The position numbers and the translations under genes are program-made. Shown one piece after another: positions 9,087-17,371 of a stretch of DNA of 58,174 bases. The notes beneath the pieces are model-generated. The model did not search any database. It saw nothing but the letters and a program-made list of their open reading frames with translations, and was not told where the DNA came from. This stretch comes from a candidate division NPL-UPA2 bacterium Unc8 (GTDB taxonomy: Bacteria; NPL-UPA2): positions 1 through 58,174 of the forward strand of contig NDHY01000006.1 of assembly GCA_003574845.1 (NCBI GenBank), read 5' to 3'. Numbering within the stretch: the stretch's first letter is position 1; each line of letters opens with the position of its first letter.

Positions 9087-10871
9087 GTGGAAGGGAAGGA
9101 AATTAGAAAGGGAGGTTCATTTCTGTGGGAAGAAATATCTTCACAGGAGATATTTACATCTGAGGACTTCACCGAAGAGCACAAGTTGATAATTAAAACC
9201 GCAGAGGACTTTATAGAAAACGAAGTATTGCCGCACATGGAAGAGATAGAGCACAAAGACTTTGAATTGACCATTAAACTGATGCGGATGGCGGGAAAGT
9301 TAGGATTTTTGGGGGCGGATATAGATGAAGAGTATGGTGGCGATCCACTGGGTAAGATAGGCTCGTTATTAATCAATGAATATACGGCACCGGGCGCTTC
9401 TTTTGCCTTAACTATGGGTGCTCATACTGGGATTGGGACAATGCCCATTGTGTTCTTTGGAACCAAATCCCAGAAGGAGAAGTACCTTCCTTCCCTGGCA
9501 ACTGGAGAAAAGATTGGGGCATACGCCCTTACCGAGCCTATGGCAGGCTCTGACGCTATGGCGATAGCAACCAAGGCAACCCTGTCTGATGATGGCAAAT
9601 ACTATCTGCTTAGTGGCGAAAAGCAGTTTATTACCAACGCTGGATTTGCTGATATTATTATCATCTATGCCAAGGTTGATGGCGACAAATTCACTGCCTT
9701 TATTGTAGAGAAGAATTTTGAAGGGGTATCCATCGGCGAGGAAGAGAAGAAAATGGGGATTCGTGGTTCCTCCACCGCCAACGTAATACTTGATGAGGCT
9801 AAAGTGCCGGTAGAGAATGTCCTCTTTGAAATTGGCAAAGGACATACAGTAGCGTTTAACATCCTTGATTTGGGAAGATTTAAACTTGGAGGAGGGGCAA
9901 CTGGAGGGGCAAAAAAGGCAATTGAGGTAGCGGTAAAATATGCCAAGGAAAGGGTGCAGTTTGGGAAGCCCATATGCCAATTTGGATTAATAAAACACAA
10001 GCTTGCTGAGATGGCAATCAAGACATATATAGCGGAGAGTATAACTTACCGAACCGGTGGTCTTATAGATAAGATACTTACCACTGTAGATATAAATGCT
10101 GAGGATTCTGGCAGGCAGACCGCAAAGTGCATATCGGAATATTCTGTTGAGTGTTCCATTACCAAGGTCTACTGCTCAGAGGTGCTGGATTATGTCGCTG
10201 ATGAGACGCTCCAGATACACGGTGGCTATGGTTATACTGAGGAATATCCTGCAGAACAAATTTATAGAGATTCCAGGATAAACAGGATATTTGAAGGGAC
10301 AAATGAAATAAACAGGCTTATCATACCCGGGTGGCTCATGAGACGTGCATTAAAAGGCGAGATACCTTTTCTCTCTGTAGTCCAGAAGCTCTTCGGTGAG
10401 CTGCCGACCATAGAGCCTGTCTCCCCCAGCACAGAAGATGGGCACCTTGGATATCAGAAGAAGCTCGTGGATATGGCGAAGAAGATAGCCCTTCTTACCA
10501 CCGGGGCAGCAGGACAGAAATATGGAAAAGAAATAATAGAGGAGCAGGAGGTTCTGGGGTTCCTGAGTGAGATTATAATAGAGACTTATGCTATGGAAAG
10601 TGGTCTCTTGAGAGCGCTTAAGTCTATAGAATCTTCTGGGATTGAGGCGTCAAAGATAAAGATAAATATGGCAAAGGTTTATATAAATGATGCTATGAAG
10701 AGGATAGATGATTATGCCAGCCAGGTATTTGCTGCTATGGAGAAAGAGGATACTCTTCATACTCAGCTTGGAGTGCTGAGGAAGCTCTCCGGGCTCATTC
10801 CCATAAACACTGTAGAGGGAAGGAGAAATATCGCCGACAGGATTATAGAGGTGGAACGATATATATGTTAA
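9087..10871 (+). CDS. Acyl-CoA dehydrogenase (FadE/YusJ type)
   Basis: The 594-residue flavoprotein oxidises acyl-CoA to 2-enoyl-CoA and passes electrons to ETF or a similar acceptor. The length matches the Bacillus FadE type, with an added C-terminal helical domain (about 440-594). Visible motifs are YALTEPMAGSDA in the N-terminal/middle region, a VQFGKPICQFG stretch, and IFEGTNEINR near residue 405. The GTG start at 9087 follows AAAGGAGG at a proper distance. The reading frame is intact, unlike its two upstream neighbours. No etfAB genes are in the window, so the electron acceptor is not shown. Confidence 0.92.
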   Translation: MEGKEIRKGGSFLWEEISSQEIFTSEDFTEEHKLIIKTAEDFIENEVLPHMEEIEHKDFELTIKLMRMAGKLGFLGADIDEEYGGDPLGKIGSLLINEYTAPGASFALTMGAHTGIGTMPIVFFGTKSQKEKYLPSLATGEKIGAYALTEPMAGSDAMAIATKATLSDDGKYYLLSGEKQFITNAGFADIIIIYAKVDGDKFTAFIVEKNFEGVSIGEEEKKMGIRGSSTANVILDEAKVPVENVLFEIGKGHTVAFNILDLGRFKLGGGATGGAKKAIEVAVKYAKERVQFGKPICQFGLIKHKLAEMAIKTYIAESITYRTGGLIDKILTTVDINAEDSGRQTAKCISEYSVECSITKVYCSEVLDYVADETLQIHGGYGYTEEYPAEQIYRDSRINRIFEGTNEINRLIIPGWLMRRALKGEIPFLSVVQKLFGELPTIEPVSPSTEDGHLGYQKKLVDMAKKIALLTTGAAGQKYGKEIIEEQEVLGFLSEIIIETYAMESGLLRALKSIESSGIEASKIKINMAKVYINDAMKRIDDYASQVFAAMEKEDTLHTQLGVLRKLSGLIPINTVEGRRNIADRIIEVERYIC

Positions 10872-10887
10872 AGGGGGTAAGAAAGAA

Positions 10888-11307
10888 ATGGCTTATAAGT
10901 TTCCCAGTGAGGAATGGATAGCAGAATTTGGAAAGGCAATAAATGCCAATGAGGAGTATAAGAGAACCGCTGCTACATGGGAAGGGCCTGTTGCTCTGAT
11001 ATTTAACGCTGAACCAGCTATTGGACTGGATGAAGATTTTTGTGTATGGGCAGACCTCTGGCATGGAGAGTGCAGAGAAATAAAGAAGGTTACACTTGAA
11101 GAAGCACAAAAAGCCCCTTATGTCATAAGGGGAAGCTATGCCAACTGGAAACAGGTGGTGCAGGGAAGACTGGGTCCGGTAAAAGGCATGATGCAGGGCA
11201 AGCTCAAGTTGAAAGGGAATTTGCCTACCATCATGAAGTATGTCAAGGCTTCTGATGAGCTGGTGAAATGCGCTGCGAAAGTACCCAGCGAGTTCCTTGA
11301 TGAATAA
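10888..11307 (+). CDS. SCP2-like sterol/lipid-binding domain protein, copy 1
   Basis: This 139-residue protein resembles stand-alone SCP2 domains, which bind fatty acyl-CoA or other hydrophobic ligands. It follows the acyl-CoA dehydrogenase by 16 nt, with AAAGGGGG upstream of the ATG. A paralogue lies at 16917-17336. The two share long stretches of identical DNA in the first 230 nt and differ strongly in the last third, which in SCP2 folds contributes to the ligand tunnel. A carrier role for the substrate of this cluster is plausible but inferred. Confidence 0.75.
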   Translation: MAYKFPSEEWIAEFGKAINANEEYKRTAATWEGPVALIFNAEPAIGLDEDFCVWADLWHGECREIKKVTLEEAQKAPYVIRGSYANWKQVVQGRLGPVKGMMQGKLKLKGNLPTIMKYVKASDELVKCAAKVPSEFLDE

Positions 11308-11324
11308 AAAGGAGGTGGTGATTT

Positions 11325-12485
11325 ATGGGTTATGATAGGAGCCTGTCTTTTATTTTTCGTTGTCCCACCAAGATAGTCTTTGGCGAAGGAGTGGCTGGAG
11401 ATGTAGGCAATGAAGTAGATGAATTAGGTGGTAAGCGAGCGATGATTATCACCGATAAGCACTTGGTGGAAACTGACCTGTACCGTCAGGTGGAAAAGGC
11501 GCTGGGCAGGCGATATGTTGGCACATTCAGTGCTGTGGAACCCGATACCGGCGTCCATATTGTCAATGAAGGTACCGATACTGCCAGAAAACTTAACGTT
11601 GACTGCCTGGTGAGTATAGGAGGAGGTAGTGTCATAGATACTGCCAAGGGTATTGCTATCCCACTCAAAGAGGGCGGCAGGTTGGAAGATTATGACGGAT
11701 TTCAATTGCTAACCGAGCCGGCAGTTCCTCACATAGCAATACCTACCACCGCCGGGACGGGCAGCGAGGTAACATTCGCTGCCATCATTAAGGACCACCA
11801 GGAGAAGCGAAAGCTCGTATTTGCCAATACCTATATTATCCCCAATGTGGCGCTACTTGACCCATTGATGACGGTGGGAATGCCACCTCATCTAACGGCA
11901 TCTACCGCTATGGATGCTATGAGTCATGCTGTTGAGTCAATGCACACCTCGGAAAGAATCCCTATTAGCGATGCTTTTGCACTCCATGCCATTCATCTGA
12001 TTGTTAATTACTTACCCGGGGTGATGGAGGATGGCAATGACCTCCTTGCCAGGGGGCAGATGCTCATCGCTGCCTGTATAGCAGGAGCTGCTATGAGTAA
12101 TACTCATGTGGGATTGGTGCACGCCCTGGCACATTCGGTAGGAGGGCGGTTTGGAGTGCCGCATGGCATAGCTAACAGTATTCTTCTGCCCCACGGTATT
12201 TTGTATAACCTTGACGCCTGCCCTGAAATATACGCCGCAATTGCCCGGGCATTAGGTGTGGATATTAGGGGAATGAGCGACGAGGATGCCGGCAAAAAGG
12301 CTGCAGATGCTATCTGGGAGCTGACTAAAAAGGCAGGATTGCCCCAGAAATTGAGTGAAGTAGGTGTTCCCGAGAATGGGTTGGAAGAGATAGCTGACCT
12401 GGCTATCTCCGATGGCGCCATAGTATATAACCCAAAACCTATGGACCCGGAGGAGAATCTAAAAGTGCTTAAACAGGCCTGGTAA
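11325..12485 (+). CDS. Iron-containing alcohol dehydrogenase
   Basis: The 386-residue protein belongs to the group III Fe-dependent alcohol dehydrogenases. The nucleotide-binding motif GGGSVIDTAKG is near residue 100. The metal ligands are in MDAMSHAVES and in VHALAHSVGG...VPHGIAN. It would interconvert an alcohol and an aldehyde with NAD(P)H. The following gene is an aldehyde:ferredoxin oxidoreductase and overlaps it by an ATG/TAATG junction, so the two probably act in sequence: alcohol to aldehyde, then to acid with reduced ferredoxin. The start ATG at 11325 has AAAAGGAGG upstream. Confidence 0.92.
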   Translation: MGYDRSLSFIFRCPTKIVFGEGVAGDVGNEVDELGGKRAMIITDKHLVETDLYRQVEKALGRRYVGTFSAVEPDTGVHIVNEGTDTARKLNVDCLVSIGGGSVIDTAKGIAIPLKEGGRLEDYDGFQLLTEPAVPHIAIPTTAGTGSEVTFAAIIKDHQEKRKLVFANTYIIPNVALLDPLMTVGMPPHLTASTAMDAMSHAVESMHTSERIPISDAFALHAIHLIVNYLPGVMEDGNDLLARGQMLIAACIAGAAMSNTHVGLVHALAHSVGGRFGVPHGIANSILLPHGILYNLDACPEIYAAIARALGVDIRGMSDEDAGKKAADAIWELTKKAGLPQKLSEVGVPENGLEEIADLAISDGAIVYNPKPMDPEENLKVLKQAW

Positions 12486-12523
12486 TGAGGCAGGTAGATA
12501 GGTTGTTAGAGGAGGGGAATATT

Positions 12524-14377
12524 ATGGGTGGATATACGAATTGTATCCTGGAAGTTAATTTAAAGACGGGCGCGATTACACACTCTCAACTGGATAATGA
12601 GACCAAGCGCAGTCTCTTGGGTGGCAGCGCAGTAGCTGCCAAACTTTTCCTGGAGCGCCTTGACCCAGGCGTGGAGCCACTCAGTCCGGCCAATACTCTC
12701 TTTATTATGACAGGGCCACTGACCGGCACCACTTTTCCAGGCGTATCCCGATTTGCGGTATGCGCCAAATCTCCTCTTACCGGCATATGGGGTGAAAGCA
12801 CCTGTGGCGGTTACTTTGGGGCACAATTAAAATTTGCTGGATATGACGGGATAATCTTTACCGATGTTGCCCCTAAACCCGTATATCTATTTATAGATGA
12901 TGATAAGGTTGAGCTTCGTGATGCCTTTCACTTGTGGGGCAAAGGAATCTATGCGGTAACCGATGAATTACAGAAAAGTGAAGCAGGAGGCAAAAAGTTT
13001 GAGGTGCTCTCTATCGGACAGGCAGGAGAGCATTTAGTTAAATATGCCGCTGTTAGTAATAATGGCGTTCACTTTGCCGGTAGAGTTGGCATGGGGGCAG
13101 TGATGGGCTTTAAAAAGCTTAAGGCTATCATTACGCGCGGCTCAGGTAAAGTAGAGTATTCAATTCCGGAAAAAGCGAGAGAATTACGGAAAGAGTTAAT
13201 CAAGAAAACCAAAGAACATATGACAGCCCAATCATTAAAAGAACTTGGTACCGATGCCACAATGTCTATGGGCATGATGACCGGCGATATACCAATCAAG
13301 AACTGGGAGATAGGCGAGGACCTTGAATTTTCTGAGACGTTGGGTGGTCATATCTTAACTGAAAAGTATCTTACCAGGTCTTTTGCTTGTTATTCCTGTC
13401 CGATAGCCTGTAAAAGGGTGGTAAAAATAAAAGAAGGACCTTATCAGACAGAAGAAATCCCGGGCCCTGAATATGAGACCTGTGCTGCCTTCGGCACTAT
13501 GCTGCTCAACAAAGATTTAGCTGCAATAATCAGGGCTAACTATCTATGTAATGATTATGGAATGGATACCATATCCTGTGGAGCCACAATAGCATTTGCG
13601 ATGGAGTGTTATGAAAAAGGGCTGTTATCCGCGCAGGATACCGGAGGATTAGAATTAGCCTGGGGTAATGTAAAAGCGGTCATTGAACTTCTCCCTAAAA
13701 TTGCACTTCGGGAGGAAATAGGCGGATTGCTGGCAGAAGGCTCCCGCGAGGCGGCGAGGCGGATTGGAAGAGGTGCTGATAAGCTGACAGTAGAAGTAAA
13801 GGGTTTGGAAGTGCCCATGCATGACCCAAGAGGATTTCATGGAATGGGGTTGGGCTATGCCATCAGTAACCGGGGAGCTTGTCATCTACAACATATGGAC
13901 CTCTACATAGAGCAGGGGATGACCACTTATACAGAGGCAGGGTTTGAGAAGGACTATCTTGCCCAGACCAGTGAAGGCAAGGCAAAGATGCATTATCTCT
14001 CGGAAAATCTGGGTGTATTGGCTTCTGCAGCTCCTATCTGTATCTTTGCTCTGGGATGTATTACGGCAGATGATTTTACCGGCATGTTGCGGATAACTAC
14101 AGGATTTGACTATACTTTAAATGAATTGCTTGAGTGCGGAGAACGGATATGGTTGCTGAAGAGGAAGCTAAATAATTTGATGGGTATAACCAGAGAAGAT
14201 GATTACTTGCCATTAAAAATACTCTCCCCGGTTAAGGAAGGGGCAGCGGTTAACTCTGTCCCGGATATAGAGAAGATGCTGTCGGAGTATTATGAATTGC
14301 GGGGATTAGACAGTCATGGCGTTCCTAAAAGAGAAACATTAGAAAAAGCAGGGTTGGGTTCTTATAGAGGAGGATAA
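12524..14377 (+). CDS. Aldehyde:ferredoxin oxidoreductase (tungsten AOR family)
   Basis: The product oxidises aldehydes to carboxylic acids (or reduces acids) with ferredoxin, using tungstopterin and a [4Fe-4S] cluster. The cluster ligands begin at about Cys289 (C-Y-S-C-P-I-A-C), with a further Cys expected near the C-terminus. The N-terminal pterin domain shows SRFAVCAKSPLTG and STCGGYFG. I chose the ATG at 12524 because GAGGAGGGG lies just upstream and the residues that follow (MGGYTN) match the usual N-terminus; an upstream ATG at 12485 overlaps the alcohol dehydrogenase stop. About 617 residues is normal. It probably works with the alcohol dehydrogenase. Confidence 0.92.
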   Translation: MGGYTNCILEVNLKTGAITHSQLDNETKRSLLGGSAVAAKLFLERLDPGVEPLSPANTLFIMTGPLTGTTFPGVSRFAVCAKSPLTGIWGESTCGGYFGAQLKFAGYDGIIFTDVAPKPVYLFIDDDKVELRDAFHLWGKGIYAVTDELQKSEAGGKKFEVLSIGQAGEHLVKYAAVSNNGVHFAGRVGMGAVMGFKKLKAIITRGSGKVEYSIPEKARELRKELIKKTKEHMTAQSLKELGTDATMSMGMMTGDIPIKNWEIGEDLEFSETLGGHILTEKYLTRSFACYSCPIACKRVVKIKEGPYQTEEIPGPEYETCAAFGTMLLNKDLAAIIRANYLCNDYGMDTISCGATIAFAMECYEKGLLSAQDTGGLELAWGNVKAVIELLPKIALREEIGGLLAEGSREAARRIGRGADKLTVEVKGLEVPMHDPRGFHGMGLGYAISNRGACHLQHMDLYIEQGMTTYTEAGFEKDYLAQTSEGKAKMHYLSENLGVLASAAPICIFALGCITADDFTGMLRITTGFDYTLNELLECGERIWLLKRKLNNLMGITREDDYLPLKILSPVKEGAAVNSVPDIEKMLSEYYELRGLDSHGVPKRETLEKAGLGSYRGG

Positions 14378-14380
14378 AGA

Positions 14381-15616
14381 ATGAGAGAATGTGTAGTAGT
14401 GGAAGGGGTAAGAACCCCAACCGGTAAGTCAGGCTGGAAAGGAATGGCGAAGGGAGGACAGTTTGCAAATATATCTGCCCAGGATTTATTAGCATCTGCA
14501 GTAGAGGGATTAGTGGAGAAAGTAAAACAAAAGTGTGAGAAGTTCAAAGAAGAAGAAATTGAAGATGTTGCTGTAGCCTGCCTGTCACAAATCGGAGAGC
14601 AGGGAGGAAACTTAGGAAGAATTGTTGCACTTGCCGCCGGACTTGGCAAGAGTGTGCCCGGTTGGACAATTGACAGACAGGCTCCCGGCGGGTTGCAAGC
14701 AATAAATGCCCAGGCACAGGCAATAATTTCCGGTTGTGGCGATATAATGATAGCCGCCGGAGTAGAGCATATGTCACATTATCCCATGGGATCTACCGTT
14801 CCCGGGGTGGAAGGTGCGATTTTTCCGATGATTGTTTCTGAGCGAAGTCAGAGGAGCTCGGCAATGTCCATGCCTATGGGTCATGCGGCAGAGATGGTTG
14901 CAGAGAAGTATAACTTAAAAAGAGAGGAGCTGGATAAATTTGGATTGCGCTCACATCAGAAAGCAGTAAAGACAATGAGAGACCTAAAAAGTTATAAAAA
15001 GAGAGTGGTGCCTGTTACCGTACTGAAGGGAGATAAGAAAGAGATAATTGGCGAAGTTGATGAAACACCCCGGCCAAGTGCCCTGGATAATCCGGAAGAA
15101 GCATACGAAAAGATGAAGACACTAAAACCAAGTTTTAATGTTGAAGGAATGGTAACCGCAGGAAATTCCTCGGGAATTGCCGATGGTGCGGCTGCGGTTA
15201 TGCTTATGTCAGGGGAGAAGGCAAAAGAGTTAGGCATTAAGCCACTTGCAAGAATTGTATCTATGGCAGTTGCCGCAAGTGACCCTCACATAATGCTTCT
15301 GGGGCCTATCCCGGCAATGAATAAGGCATTTAATAGAGCAGGACTCCAGATGAAAGATATAGATGTTTTTGAGCCAAATGAAGCATTTGCCTCACCGGTT
15401 CTTGCTTTTTGTAAAGAATATGGAATTGCCTTTGATGATGAAAGGATAAATCCAACCGGCGGTGCCATTGCACTTGGTCATCCAATTGGTGCAAGTGGAG
15501 TGATTTACTTTCTTGAAATGGTTCACTATTTGGCAGAAAACAACTTAAAATATGGAATACAGACATTATCTGGCGGCAGCGGAGTAGGAATTGCGACTAT
15601 AGTAAGTAGAGAGTAG
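14381..15616 (+). CDS. Thiolase-fold protein lacking both catalytic cysteines
   Basis: The 411-residue protein aligns along its whole length with thiolases. The nucleophile position reads D-R-Q-A101-P-G-G instead of N-R-x-C-S/G-S-G, so the acyl-accepting Cys is Ala. The second catalytic Cys, normally in LCxGGG, is Ser397. The NDG motif reads I-A-D-G. NEAFA and GHPIG with His367 are retained. It therefore cannot run the normal ping-pong Claisen reaction. It may bind acyl-CoA, act as a partner subunit, or catalyse a different step. The frame is intact and the start (ATG 14381) follows the AOR gene by 3 nt with AGAGGAGG, so it is expressed with that operon. Confidence 0.8.
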   Translation: MRECVVVEGVRTPTGKSGWKGMAKGGQFANISAQDLLASAVEGLVEKVKQKCEKFKEEEIEDVAVACLSQIGEQGGNLGRIVALAAGLGKSVPGWTIDRQAPGGLQAINAQAQAIISGCGDIMIAAGVEHMSHYPMGSTVPGVEGAIFPMIVSERSQRSSAMSMPMGHAAEMVAEKYNLKREELDKFGLRSHQKAVKTMRDLKSYKKRVVPVTVLKGDKKEIIGEVDETPRPSALDNPEEAYEKMKTLKPSFNVEGMVTAGNSSGIADGAAAVMLMSGEKAKELGIKPLARIVSMAVAASDPHIMLLGPIPAMNKAFNRAGLQMKDIDVFEPNEAFASPVLAFCKEYGIAFDDERINPTGGAIALGHPIGASGVIYFLEMVHYLAENNLKYGIQTLSGGSGVGIATIVSRE

Positions 15617-15835
15617 AAGAGGGAGGCACAGAGGCACAAAGCGCGAAACCCTAAATACGAAACTCGAAACTCGAAACAAACTCAAAACTCAAATGACCGA
15701 AATTCAAGTTTCCGAAGGCTGAAGGCTGATAGTTGATAGTTGATAGCTGATAGCTATTTAGCAGTGATTGGTGATTGGTGATTGGTAAATTGTGACTGCC
15801 AACTGCTGACTGCAGACTGTTTAGAGTTTACTCAA
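15617..15835. repeat. Heptamer array H1 with GGCACAAAG border
   Basis: The whole gap between the Cys-less thiolase and the SDR gene is low-complexity sequence with a 7-nt period that changes motif along its length: CGAAACT units, then GAAGGCT, TGATAGT/C, GATTGGT and GACTGCN units. An 18-nt block at 15624-15641 ending in GGCACAAAG recurs exactly at 42855-42872. Segments from the two ends (AAACTC and GAGTTT) are complementary. No gene is present. Confidence 0.75.
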
Positions 15836-15857
15836 GTAATAGTCGGGAGGTAAGACA

Positions 15858-16793
15858 ATGGGAAAGTTATTAGAAGGGAAAGTAGCAATTGTTACCGGGG
15901 CAGGAAGAGGACTTGGAAGATGGGAGGCATTGCTTTTAGCAAGAGAAGGGGCTAAGGTAGTGGTCAATGACCTTGGTGGAGGCTTTGATGGCAGTGGTAA
16001 GGCTACTGGCCCTGCTGATGAGGTAATAGCGGAAATCAATGGCGCTGGTGGAGAGGCTATAGCTAATTATGAAAGTGTGGCTGATTTCCAGGGAGCCAAG
16101 AGAATTATTGACTGCGCTATAGAAAAATTTGGCAAGCTAAATATTCTGGTTAATAATGCCGGCATCTTGCGAGACAGGATGATGTTTAACATGTCGGAAG
16201 AGGAATGGGATGCGGTAATAGGTGTCCATCTCAAAGGTACTTTTAATTGCTCCAGGCATGCCTGTGCCTACTGGAGAGAAGAACACAAGGCGGGAAGAAA
16301 CCATGAGGGGAAGGTTATAAACACTGCTTCTGATGCTGGTCTTTTGGGAAATCCCGGTCAAGGTAATTATGGAGCCGCTAAGGCAGGGATTGCTGCTTTA
16401 AGCATTATTCTGGCTAAGGAAATGGAGAGATATGGTGTGACCTGTAATTGCGTTGTTCCCGTGGCGAGGACAAGACTAACCACGGATGCTACTCCTTCAA
16501 TGGCGGCAATGATGGGAACTGCGAAGCCAGGGGAATTTGATATTTTTGACCCTGAGCATCTGTCTCCACTTGTAGTTTACTTAGCCTCTGATAATGCCAA
16601 AGAAATAAGCGGGGAGACATTCAGGGTTATGGGAAATAAGGTTTGGTTTCTCCGAGGGTGGTATAATGTAGATGTGGCTACCAAAAAAGAGAAAGCAAGG
16701 TGGAACCCTGAGGAACTTGACTCGGTAATTAAGGAGATGGTGAAGAAGGCTCCTCCTAAAAAGGATTTAGCTCAAGTGCTATTGGAAGCATAA
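15858..16793 (+). CDS. SDR-family 3-hydroxyacyl-CoA-type dehydrogenase
   Basis: The 311-residue protein is a classical short-chain dehydrogenase, closest in style to the (R)-3-hydroxyacyl-CoA dehydrogenase domain of multifunctional enzyme 2. The cofactor motif is TGAGRGLGR near residue 13, followed by VVVNDLGG and NNAG. The active-site Ser is probably in NTASDAG and the YxxxK motif is YGAAK. The C-terminus (about 250-311) is longer than in a minimal SDR. Together with the MaoC pair at 2.2-3.1 kb it could form an (R)-specific hydration/oxidation route. The start ATG at 15858 follows GGGAGG. Confidence 0.88.
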   Translation: MGKLLEGKVAIVTGAGRGLGRWEALLLAREGAKVVVNDLGGGFDGSGKATGPADEVIAEINGAGGEAIANYESVADFQGAKRIIDCAIEKFGKLNILVNNAGILRDRMMFNMSEEEWDAVIGVHLKGTFNCSRHACAYWREEHKAGRNHEGKVINTASDAGLLGNPGQGNYGAAKAGIAALSIILAKEMERYGVTCNCVVPVARTRLTTDATPSMAAMMGTAKPGEFDIFDPEHLSPLVVYLASDNAKEISGETFRVMGNKVWFLRGWYNVDVATKKEKARWNPEELDSVIKEMVKKAPPKKDLAQVLLEA

Positions 16794-16798
16794 AATAA

Positions 16799-16889
16799 AG
16801 GCACAAAGACTATTCACGGGGATCGGGGATCGGGGATCGGGAAATTCTAACCCCTGAACTGTGAACCGTGAACTGTGAACTGTGAATCC
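16799..16889. repeat. Heptamer array H2 (CGGGGAT / AACYGTG)
   Basis: The gap between the SDR and the second SCP2 gene holds CGGGGAT units at 16817, 16824 and 16831 and a variant at 16838. A second set follows in which TGAA recurs every 7 nt from 16855 to 16886 (AACTGTG/AACCGTG units). TTCACGGGG at the left partly pairs with the CCCCTGAA region at the right. The left border at 16799-16808 is AGGCACAAAG, as in H1 and H11. Confidence 0.8.
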
Positions 16890-16916
16890 TTAATAGCTTG
16901 TGAGAGAGAGGGAAAA

Positions 16917-17336
16917 ATGGCTTATAAGTTTCCCAGTGAGGAATGGATAGCAGAATTTGGAAAGGCAATAAATGCCAATGAGGAGTATAAGAGAACCGCT
17001 GCTACATGGGAAGGGGATGTCGTGTTGATATTCAAGGCTGAACCAGCTATTGGACTGGATGAAGATTTTTGTGTATGGGCAGACCTCTGGCATGGAGAGT
17101 GCAGAGAAATAAAGAAGGTTACACTTGAAGAAGCACAAAAAGCCCCTTTTGTCATAATGGGAAGTTATGCCAACATAAAACAGGTGTTCCAGGGGAAATT
17201 GGGTCCAGCGAAAGCTACAACACAGGGCAAAATTAAGGTTAAAGGGAATTTGCCTACCCTCGTGAGACATCTCAAGGCTATTGAGGCAATGATAAAGTGT
17301 GCCGCAAGTATACCCACTAAGTTTCTTGATGAATAA
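16917..17336 (+). CDS. SCP2-like lipid-binding domain protein, copy 2
   Basis: This is a 139-residue paralogue of the protein at 10888. The ATG at 16917 was chosen because the homology begins exactly there (MAYKFPSEEW) and GAGGG lies upstream; the longer open frame from 16875 would start inside the heptamer array. The first 99 nt are identical to copy 1, and so are 112 nt further in, separated by a 21-nt divergent island; the 3' third differs strongly. It probably binds a related acyl-CoA or lipid. The pair may result from recent duplication with gene conversion. Confidence 0.75.
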   Translation: MAYKFPSEEWIAEFGKAINANEEYKRTAATWEGDVVLIFKAEPAIGLDEDFCVWADLWHGECREIKKVTLEEAQKAPFVIMGSYANIKQVFQGKLGPAKATTQGKIKVKGNLPTLVRHLKAIEAMIKCAASIPTKFLDE

Positions 17337-17371
17337 TAGAAAACAGTGTCAGTCCTCAACATTCAACAAGA

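Noticed and set aside
15617..15835. CRISPR array or ordinary microsatellite
   Set aside because: There are no unique spacers between units, the units are 7 nt, and the motif changes along the array while the period does not.
17337..17371. T-box leader upstream of gltX
   Set aside because: The gap to the previous gene is only 35 nt and lacks the conserved T-box sequence.
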